From: Eleusine coracana subsp. coracana
Taxonomy: Eukaryota; Streptophyta; Magnoliopsida; Poales; Poaceae
Reading direction: 5' to 3'
Assembly (NCBI GenBank): GCA_032690845.1
Contig: CM064429.1
Coordinates: 18,061,013 to 18,125,012 of the forward strand
Length of the DNA: 64,000 nucleotides
A program made the translations under genes and the position numbers. Position 1 is the first letter of the stretch, and every line of letters starts with the position of its first letter. This document shows positions 25,301-34,800 of the stretch, piece after piece. A model generated the notes under the pieces. The model ran no database searches. It was given only the letters and a program-made list of their open reading frames with translations, and was not told where the DNA came from.

Positions 25301-25976
25301 ACGAGGCCCGATATAGCTTTTGCTGTTAATCTACTTGCTAGATACAGCTCGGCACCAACTATGCGACATTGGAAAGGTATTAAACAAGTATTAAGATATC
25401 TGAGAGGAACTGAAGATTTCGGATTATTTTTCAAGAAGAATGCAGAAGTAACCTTGGTTGGGTATACTGATGCTGGCTGGCTACTTATCCGATCCACACA
25501 AGTCAATCTCGCAGACTGGATATGTGTTCTTATTTGGTGGAACGGCAATTTCATGAAAGTCAACGAAGCAGACGATTGTTGCTACATCAACAAATTACTC
25601 AGAGATCATCGCATTATTTGAAGCCGCCAAGGAATGCACTTGGCTTAGAAGGATATCAAAGCATATAATGGAGAGTTGTGAAGTGTCGTATACTCCATCC
25701 CCTACAGTTATCTATGAAGATAATAACGCTTGTATTGCACAAATACAATCGGGATACATAAAGTCAAACATGACAAAGCATATGTTACCTAAATTCTTCC
25801 ATACGCATGAATTGCAGGAGAAGGGAGAAATTTTGGTAACTCATGTCCGATCTTGTGATAATCTTGCAGATATGTTCACAAAGGCACTACCAGCTTGCAC
25901 TCTTGAAAAGTGTCGGCATGGTATTGGCATGAGAAGACTTAGAGAAGTGCTTAGAACAGGGGGAGAACTTCCCTAA
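22325..25976 (+). pseudogene. pol polyprotein of the copia element
   Basis: The first 725 codons (to 24502) are open. Protease has CLVDSGTTATVL, with the catalytic DSG near 22390. Integrase begins with a zinc module WHDRLGH...CVACAKGK, followed by a core with GDICGP, RMDNAGEF and QNGLAES providing D-D-E. The long acidic/basic linker runs to about 24200. The TAG at 24500-24502 stands where related elements have Trp (HK-stop-VFV). Reverse transcriptase follows to 25621 with VYVDDLNI (YVDD near 24954). RNase H begins YTDAGW near 25470, is frame-shifted, and resumes at 25668-25976 (YEDNNACIAQ, DMFTKALP). Confidence 0.88.
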
Positions 25977-26243
25977 GTACATCACATCCCGAATTAAAGA
26001 ATCATCTCGAAGATAATTCGTGTTGTTCATGAAGATCGATAAGCATTAATCATGAAGATTAAAGCATTGTACTCTTTTTTCCTTATGAGTTTTTCATATG
26101 AAGTTTTCTCATTAAGGTTTTTAATGAGGCAATGCGTACAATACAAGTAACGGTAATATGTGCTCTTTTCTCTATTTTTCCCACTGGGTTTTTAAGGAGG
26201 TTTTATGAGGCATATTTATCGTGATAAAGAGCCCAAGGGGGAG

Positions 26244-26487
26244 TGTTGTAAAACGTTTGTTGGGCCAGGCCCACCTTCTAAAAGAAGGTTTCCTGGCCCA
26301 TGTGGGCTCGTTATCGAATTAGGACCCAACACGAAGTAGGGTTTCCCTCTTATAAATAGTTGAGGAGACACTCCTTTGTAATTTCGCAAGAAGTATTCAA
26401 TAAAGAATTTCGTCTCTCTATTCTTGTTGCTTTTAGTTTTCGTTCTCTATATCGATCTACATACCTTCGATCGTCGATAACTCAACA
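26244..26487 (+). repeat. 3' LTR of the copia element
   Basis: It matches the 5' LTR over its full length with scattered substitutions, mostly transitions, and one single-base gap. It carries the same TATAAATAG box (26351-26359). Confidence 0.9.
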
Positions 26488-26859
26488 GAGACAGAACTCT
26501 CCAAAAACAAAATCCCAGTGGAATGAACCGGACATTAAAAATACCTGTCACTCAATTATGCACCTTACGCGACGATATTTGTGATTTCGTTTCGAGAGGT
26601 GACTTCGCAACACGACACACACTGAAGTGCACGTTCTCAACATGAAGTGACATCTGTTTTGTCCGTATCAGTTATTTTTAATTCCTTTTAACTATTTTTC
26701 TCCTCCTAAATCAGTTCTCATGACCAAAGTGCCCGTCACTTCTGGACTACTTCACCAACCCCAGCAGCGAGCCAGCGACCACCCCTCCGACGAGCATCTC
26801 GTCATACCCTTACTGCTGCAAGCTCGAGTTGGAAGAGAATATAGACGATGTCCCTATGC
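26488..26859. other. Intergenic stretch, nothing recognised
   Basis: No coding or repeat signal is recognised between the copia element and the next MITE. Confidence 0.4.
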
Positions 26860-27056
26860 TTATGTGTAGAGTGTGTTTTTTTCATAAAGAGCTAAAGTTT
26901 AGTTTCTAAAATTTAGGCTAAACTCTTTTTAACTCTTTTTTATATCTAGAATTAAAGTTTAGCTCTATTTTTAGTTTTTTCGTTTATTTTTTTAGAGCTA
27001 AAATTTAAACTAAAGTTTAGTTTTAGTTCTTTAGCCCATTAAAAGGAACAGTCCCT
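26860..27056. mobile_element. AT-rich fold-back MITE
   Basis: GAGCTAAAGTTTAG and its inverted forms recur across the segment (for example 26888, 26955 and 27010). The right end reads CTTTAGCCCATTAAAAGGAACAG (20+ bases, near 27027-27049), as in hAT-like grass MITEs. The left end is eroded, so the borders are approximate. Confidence 0.4.
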
Positions 27057-27342
27057 TAGTCACCGCCATGGTGTCGCCTTGTGCGTAGCAGACATCATGT
27101 CTATGCCCGTGGCCGCAGAGGCGAAGCCAGCATTACAATCCGCTAGGTTCAGTGAACTTGCTCACCGGAATCATTAGCTTTAATAATCAATGGTGAAGAT
27201 TAAATTCATTGATTTTTTTAGTTAGGTTTGATCATTCATCTTATTTAAAAAAATAAAATATTATATATATTGTTATAAATTATTTTATTATAAAAATTAA
27301 AGCATAACTTAAAATATTGCATATTTAAAATAATAATTTGAA

Positions 27343-28442
27343 CACTATGGGAAACTCAGCATTTGTCGTGTGTCTGACTCATTGCCGTGTACAATATTTC
27401 GGACACACAGCGAAGAGTCTCTTTGTCGTGTGTAATATTAAGGCATATGACAAAGAAAACGCACACGGTAAATTCATACTTTATCGTGTGTTATATTTTG
27501 GCACACGGTAAATACTATTTTTTCAATTATTTTGATCATTTATAAATTAAACAATATGTTGAATTTTGAACTCAAACTTGTCATGTAACAGCTTAATGAC
27601 AATTTCAACTTATTTATATTTTTGTTTCTTTTTTCATAATTTTATAAAAATATATGTTGAAATAAGACTATATGGCTACTATGTTATCGGAACATATAGT
27701 CATAGTCTATGTGTAATGAATATAAACAAAAGAAAGTTTTTTTAAATTTTAACCTAAAATTATACTCACATGTGTGTATGATTTCTACATACATATCAAT
27801 TTACACCATAAAAATCATTAAGTTTATTAAAATAAAAATCAATCAAGAAAATATAAAAAATGATATTATATTTTGTTAAGTATTTTTTTTTTTGGCACAC
27901 GACAAACATGATATTTGCCGAGTGCATTATATTTTACACTCGACAAACATGGTCTTTGTCGTGTGTGCGATAAAAGGCACACGGCAAAGAGGTAAAATAT
28001 AAAAAGAGTGAACACGGGGTATAGTCACAAATTAATATGTGGTGCAGTGATGAGGGGCTCTACGCGCGAAACTGAGGTCCCGGGTTCGAATCTTGGTAGG
28101 CGCACTTTGCCGTGTAGCGCGTGAAAAAATTCCGTGACTTGCAACGGGACGGGTGGGCGGGCGGGGTTCCTCGGCGCACGAAAAAAAATTGCTAACTTTT
28201 TTAATTTTTTCCATAATTTAGATTTTGCCGAGTGCAGGTCTTTGTCGACTGTTTTTTGACACTCGGCAAATCATTTGCTGTGTATCCGATATAAGACACA
28301 ACGGCAAAGCCGGCTTTGCCAACAAATCTTTTGTCGTGTGAGAGATGTCATGTGCACAGCTCACGATAAAGATTTTGCCGTGAGTATTTCACGTTTTACC
28401 GTGTATCCTAGACACACGGCAATGGTGCTTCTTCCAGTAGTG
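27343..28442. mobile_element. Non-autonomous CACTA element with GAA target duplication
   Basis: The left end reads CACTATGGGAAACTCAGC. The right end, on the minus strand, reads CACTACTGGAAGAAGCACC. Both are followed by TTTGTCGTGTG/TTGCCGTGTG subterminal repeats, present in direct and inverted copies. GAA flanks both sides (27340-27342 and 28443-28445). At 1100 bp it has no transposase. A tRNA-like module with a B-box-like GGTTCGAATCT lies at 28083-28093. The element ends 434 bp upstream of the AP2-NLR-WRKY gene start. Confidence 0.88.
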
Positions 28443-28875
28443 GAATAAGATTAATGATCAAAGTTAACGGTGACATCAATTTAAAAACGGAGGCAATACA
28501 AAAAGTTAACGGTGTCATGTCAGTTGATACCAATGGCTTCATGTAGCTTCACCCCTATTTGTGGGTCGCTGCCCCAAGCCTGAGCCTGGCTGCACGGCTG
28601 CACGAGCAGAACAAGGTGAGGGGAGGAAAAATGTGAGAGGAGATAATTGGGTCCTTTTAAGTTGCCATCAAGATGATAAATAATTTTCAAAAAGTTAATA
28701 TAATAGATATATGAGGAAAAGAGAAACGAGTCGATTATTTTGGTGAAACCATTTGCGTGGTGGCGTGGGCAGAATAGCAAACATATCTGCCCAACTCTAG
28801 AGGCCCGGATCGGCATAAAGGCATAAACTGTGTGTTTGTGTGTGTGTGAGAGAAAGAGAGAGAAGCGAGGCAAGA
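28443..28875 (+). promoter_or_regulatory. Upstream region of the AP2-NLR-WRKY gene
   Basis: This 433-bp interval between the CACTA end and the ATG must hold the proximal promoter and 5' leader unless they lie within the transposon. A TG/GA-rich simple repeat (about 28829-28866) immediately precedes the ATG. AT-rich TTAATATAATAG near 28695 could serve as a TATA region, but this is only a guess. Confidence 0.4.
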
Positions 28876-31800
28876 ATGGCAAGCACAAGGTGGGTGAGTG
28901 TGGAGGCAGATGCTGCACATAGTGGATCTTGTGTCGACGATAATATGGAGGAGCAAGTGGTGGTCACACAACACGAGAAATCATCTGGGCTCTTTCTCGG
29001 TGCCGGTGAAGAAGCAGCAATAATACCCAGTTCTGAATCTACCTCGTATGCTCCATTCTTTTCTATTTCAGGATCTCAAGTGACAACCAGAGGGAGCGGA
29101 TCTTCTCTTGATGGACCAATCAACGATTCACAGCCCGTTCGGATCTTCGACGTCAATCTTGCACCCGGGAGGCTCAAACCGCCGCACCCTCCTCCCCTGC
29201 GAGGCGTCCGCGATCCAGGCGACGAAGCTGTAGGCCCTCGCTACAGAGGTGTTAAGAAGCAGCCATGGGGCCGGTACACTGCGGAGATCAGCGAACCGGA
29301 TGTGAAGAGATGGCTCTGGCTGGGCACATTCGACACGGCCGAGCAAGCAGCGAGGGCATACGACAACGCCGCACGCGAGATTCGCGGCTCCGAAGCAAAG
29401 ACTAATTTCCCCTACAACTCAGCCCAACCCCCAACCAGTGGCGCTGCCATGGGTGGACCACCGAATAAAGCGTGGTGGGTCAGCCACCGACGCTACTCTG
29501 AATCAAGTTCAGTGGTGCACCTGACCGATTTGATGGCTGGCGGTGGTTTTAGACGTGGCAGAGACAGAGTTTTCCCCATCCCAAAGCTTCGAGACGGTTT
29601 GCCACTGACCACAAGCAGCTGCAGCAGTAACAGAACTACCATTGTTGACTCTATGGGAAGTTCTAGCCCCTGCCTACCAGAAACCAAGCCGGCTCTGGCA
29701 CTAACTGCTGCTGCCGCCACCACCACTGGCAGCTGCAGAGGTAACAGAAGTACCGTTGACTCCTTGAGCAGCGACCTACACCTACAGGCACTAACCATAC
29801 CAGGTGCTATCCGGCGGCTCCTTCAGCAGCTAATTCATGTTAGAACCACAATCTCATCATCACCTGACGGTGCGCCGCCGTTCGATTCTTGGTTTAGTAG
29901 AGTCGAACTTATGATGGCTGATGTCCAAGACTGTCTCCAAGCTCTGAACTACGAGATGATTCTTTCTAAGATCGGGATCAGGGGAGAGCACACGATGAGG
30001 TCCAACGTCTCAGAAAGCTCATCTGGAACTTCCTTCCAAATCCCTTATGCAGTGGAAGTTAAAATTTTGTCAATAGTTCACAGTCTGGATGCTTCCATAC
30101 AGAGAAGGCAAGAATTATCTGGTACAGCTCTTCAGAGTTGCAATAGAATGTTAGCTCTTAGTCATTCAGTCATACATTGCATCCTTATATGCCGTGGTAT
30201 TCTGAGCGTTCTTAGCATAATTGGTGCTAAGCATAAGAAAGAGGCTCAGGAGCATCCGGCGTTTGCTTTTGATGATTTGACCATTCCTGGTCAATACATG
30301 GCATGTAGGATAAATGCACAGAGTATACCGACACATGTTTCTAACCCTATATACTTGTTTTCTTCCACCATCAGAAATCTTCTATATTTGGATCTCTCTG
30401 GTTGCAGCAGCCTTGCCCAGCTTCCCGCTTCCATTGGCATCATAGATAACCTCAATGCACTAAACCTCTCTTGCTGTTATTCTCTTCAGACATTACCCGC
30501 CTCACTGGGAAGCCTAAAGAATTTGCACATTCTTGTTCTTTCCTTTTGCAAGAAACTACGGAGTCTTCCAGTGTCACTTTGTGAGCTTTCCAAGCTCAGA
30601 TTGTTCGATTTATCAGGATGTTCCGCCCTTGAGATCTTACCAGTTTCTTTTATCAACCTTAGCCATTTAGAGAATCTGAACTTATCAGATTGTATAACAC
30701 TGAAGGAGCTTCCACAACCGTTTGGTAGTCTACAGAAAATGAAGTGCTTGAATTTATCAGGCTGCCATGGACTGGACTTGGATATCGAGCACCTATACCA
30801 GCTTGTTAACTTGCAATGCCTAACTCTGTCACCACATACCGATATTATAGGTTTTCCTGATTCCTTTCAAGATCTTGCCAACCGCCTGGAGATGATAAGA
30901 TGGTGGAAGAAGAATCGGGTCCATCCCCATTGCAATCCAGATGTTAGTAATCTTATTAATCTTCATTCATTATAATTCTAGTGAATAATCAGTTTGAATT
31001 TAAAATATTGGTGTTAAGTTTTTTTTTCGGGAAAAATAATACTAATGTTAAGTTATCAACCATATTTCTCCGCAGGCTGCTTGTTTGCAATCATACATGT
31101 ACCATAAGCAATGTATTACCGACAGGTTATTGTATTGCGCTTCTAATGAGGAAAACGCTACCAATGATCAGGGAATTACTTCTATTTGTATACTCGGTGA
31201 AAGTGGCATGGGCAAGACTACGCTGCTCCATCGAATTTATGATGATCGAGTGATATTGGATACCTTTAATTTGAGGATATGGATTCCTGCATTTTCTGTG
31301 TGTGACAAAAAGAGCTTATTAGTAAAGATAATTGAATTTACAACTTGCACCTATTGCAATGACGCCCCAATGAGCGTTCTTGAAGATATTGTAATGGAAG
31401 CACTTACTGGGAAGAGGCTATTACTCGTATTGGACGATTCTGATATTGGAAACAAAAAATTCTGGAGTGATGTAAGGAGATTACTAAATGTTTGTGCAAA
31501 TAGAAGTGCTTTCATCATAACTACGAAGAATAAGGAGGTTGCTAACCTGGTCAGTGCAATGCAAACCTGTTACTTGAGTTCTCTATCCAAAGAAGAATGT
31601 TTTATGATTTTCAAGGGACATCTCCTTGGTGCTTTAGATATAAACGATTACCGCCAGTTAGAATGTATTGGATGGAAGATTGTTGAAAAAGGTGGTGGCA
31701 ATGCACTGTGTATGAAAGCCCTAAGTGGGTTGTTATGTCATTCTGAAATTGCTTTGTCTGAAATTGATATGCATGCTGATGGTATCTTATCCGCATTAAG

Positions 31801-34800
31801 ACTTTGTTATGATCTTTTGCCAGTACACCTGCAGCAGTGCTTCAAATTTTGTTCCTTATTTCCCAAAGGTTATACTTTTGTCAAGCATCATATTGTGCGC
31901 TTGTGGATAGCTCAAGGTTTTGTCTCACCTGAAGAAGGCATTCAGCCAGAAGAGACTGCCCTGCAATATTTTGACGAATTGTTATGCCGCTCATTTTTCC
32001 AAAGTTCTCCAATTGATAATGGTCAGGAACATAACTTCATTATGCACGAACTGTTTCATGATCTGGCAGACTCTGTTTCAAAGGATAAATGTCTGAGATC
32101 CGAGGAACCGTTCTGCAGCTTGCCGGAAAATATTTCTCATCTCTCCCTTGTTCCGTCAGATTTTAAGACTATTGCACTGAACAAAGAAGCTAAAAATCTG
32201 TTGTCCTTTTTTTTAGTTAGAAGGTCTTTCCCAATAGTGAGAATTCTTCATTCCCGTGATCATTACATGAAATGTGAATTCTTAAGGGCGCTTAATTTGA
32301 GCTACACGGACATACAAGAATTGCCAAGGTCTATTGGGAGCATGAAACACTTGCGGTTCTTGGCTCTCAACAACACGATGATCACAGGACTTCCGTTTGA
32401 AATTGGGCAGGTGGGCACTCTGCAGACTTTGGAACTTAAGGATTGTTGCCACCTCACTGAGTTACCACGAAGCATAAATTATGTTTCAAAGCTCCGCCAC
32501 CTTGATGTGCGAAAAAAACCAGGTTATACTAAAGTTGGCATGCCTCATGGTATGGGTCAGCTAACTGATCTCCAAACCTTGTCAGTATTTAACATTGGGA
32601 CTGATTTATCGCATTGTTCCATTAAGGAGCTGGCAAACCTCAGTGGACTAAGAGGAAATGTTCAAATTACAGGACTTGAAAATATTAAGAGAACTGATGA
32701 TGTCAAGGAAGCTAATATGATGGGTAAGCTCTTCATAGAAACATTGACACTGGAGTGGTGTTACGAGAGTGACAACATAAGTGATGAATTCTGCAAAGAA
32801 GTTTCAAATGACATTCTTCAGAACCTTCATCCCAACTTCAACCTTGGGGAGCTTGTCATTCGGAATTATGCCGGAAATCTGTTTCCTCTCTGGGTGCAGA
32901 ACCCTTACCTTGACAGGCTTGTCTCAGTTACATTTGACAACTGCTATGACTGCTCTGACATCCCATATCTTGGTGACCTTCCATCTCTCAAATATCTATT
33001 TATACAACGAATGAATGCTGTGGAAAGCTTTGGGCTTGATAGAAATTCCTCAGCACCTGAAATAAAACACTCTGCTAGATTCCCCTCACTGGAGGTACTG
33101 ACGCTATGGGAGATGTATAATTTGCAGTTTTGGGGTGGCACATGTGAAGGGGAGTTTCCACGGCTTTGCCGTCTCTGTATAAGTAGATGCCCAAAACTCA
33201 TGTACTTGCCTCCCCTTGCTTCCCTGGTGCATCTATCGTTTCATTGTGGTGGTCAAGTACCATTCTTCTCAGAGCTTCCATCACTCGAGACACTGAAGAT
33301 TGAAGGCTTCCATAAGATTACATCTATTAGTTTCCCGCATCATGTAACAACCTTAAAGAAGTTGGAAATTAATAGCTGCAAAGAGCTGTTCTCAGTGTAC
33401 GCTAATTCCCTATCTGTTTTAGACTTTCAAGTTGTCAGGTGTCTGAAACTCGATTTGATTGGGACTTCATTGGACGATCAACCTGGGCAGGAAGTAGTTA
33501 GACCAAGGTATATGAATTTTATTCTTTTAAAATATCTAATAACTAGTACTACCTTTGTTCCATTGAAAGTATCATTTTCAATTTTTAAACATCATGTTTG
33601 ACTGTCCATCTTATTCAATTTTTTTGTGTAAACATTAAAACAAGTATGTTACAATTGAAATATCTCTAATGTTAAAATAAGTCATAAGAAAATAAATAAT
33701 ATTTACATAGAACTTTTGAATAAGACAAACAGTCAAAAACAATGTTCAAAAGTCAAAAGCGATACTTTCAATGAGATGGAGGGGGTAGTCGTAGTGACCA
33801 AACCATCATTTATGGTTGGGCAGTAACTGACATAATTATATTGTATCGTAAACTTAAAATTAGCATAGTTCTAAATAATTCAAGTTCTTGTTTAATAGAA
33901 ATCATAGTTTTATAGGTTGTATGCATGGTTTCTCTCCAAATCAGGATGACCATAATAAGGTTAGACACTTAATTCCTATTCCTTCGAAAAATATAGGGGC
34001 AACAATACAAAAAAAGCAGATCAATCTTTACATGAAGGGTGTTACAATCTTGTGGTAACCGAACTGCATGATGATGCATCCTCCAACATGGTATAAAAAA
34101 TATATGCCAGATTTTTCTTTGGTTGATGGTACTATGACTACTTTCACGCCTATTTCTTTTCGCTACCTTAACCAACATAGGGAGGAAGCCAAGCCACAAC
34201 AGCCTTCACCCACCACAGGTTTCACATTTAGGCAGTGTCTGACTAGTATAAAAGGGTCGGTAGTGACGCAAACACAAAATTTATCAGTGGCGGTGGACAT
34301 TGCCAGCCGCTACTGGGAGGTCGTAGCTGAAAAACGGGTCACATCCTGAAAATATAGATTTGGATGGGTTATTAATAAAAAATATTAATTTTAAAATGGT
34401 TAAATTATACAAACTATTTGCTACAGGTAGCATGCATATATATGACTATGAAGCCTTATTGAGCTCAAAATTCGAATCCTTTAGGATGAGCAGCTAATTA
34501 GTTGGTTATATACAGGAGTGACCCCACAAGGAGGTATATGGTTCTCAAAACTATAGCATGCGGAGATGTCTATGATGATGGCTGGACATGGAACATTTCT
34601 TGTAAGACTAATATATTTGGCTCCAGAGGTTCAAGGTGAGAAAATAATGTGGCCTGCATTCATTGAGAATTAGTGCTTTTAGATTGAGTAACTATTAAAT
34701 TTCGAGATGACTTCTATTTTCCTTAGAAATTGCCGTTGACATTCTTATACCAATTTTTACCATTATTTTCAACATATAGTTTCAAATATTGAACCTCGTT

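Larger units (their letters stand above)
20868..26487 (+). mobile_element. Complete Ty1/copia retrotransposon, decayed
   Basis: Two direct LTRs of about 245 bp (20868-21112 and 26244-26487) enclose gag, protease, integrase, reverse transcriptase and RNase H in copia order. A TATCAGCACG-type primer site follows the 5' LTR, and a polypurine tract (CCAAGGGGGAG, ending 26243) precedes the 3' LTR. The flanks are GAGAG and GAGAC, a near target duplication. By eye the LTRs differ at about 17 positions, so the insertion is not recent. Confidence 0.92.

Noticed and set aside
28876..30975. AP2/LRR exon as a separate gene ending at the TAA at 30973
   Set aside because: A phase-0 GT-AG intron with fitting acceptor joins it to the NB-ARC exon, and a protein ending in LRRs without the rest would be unusual. 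RNA could still show a short isoform.
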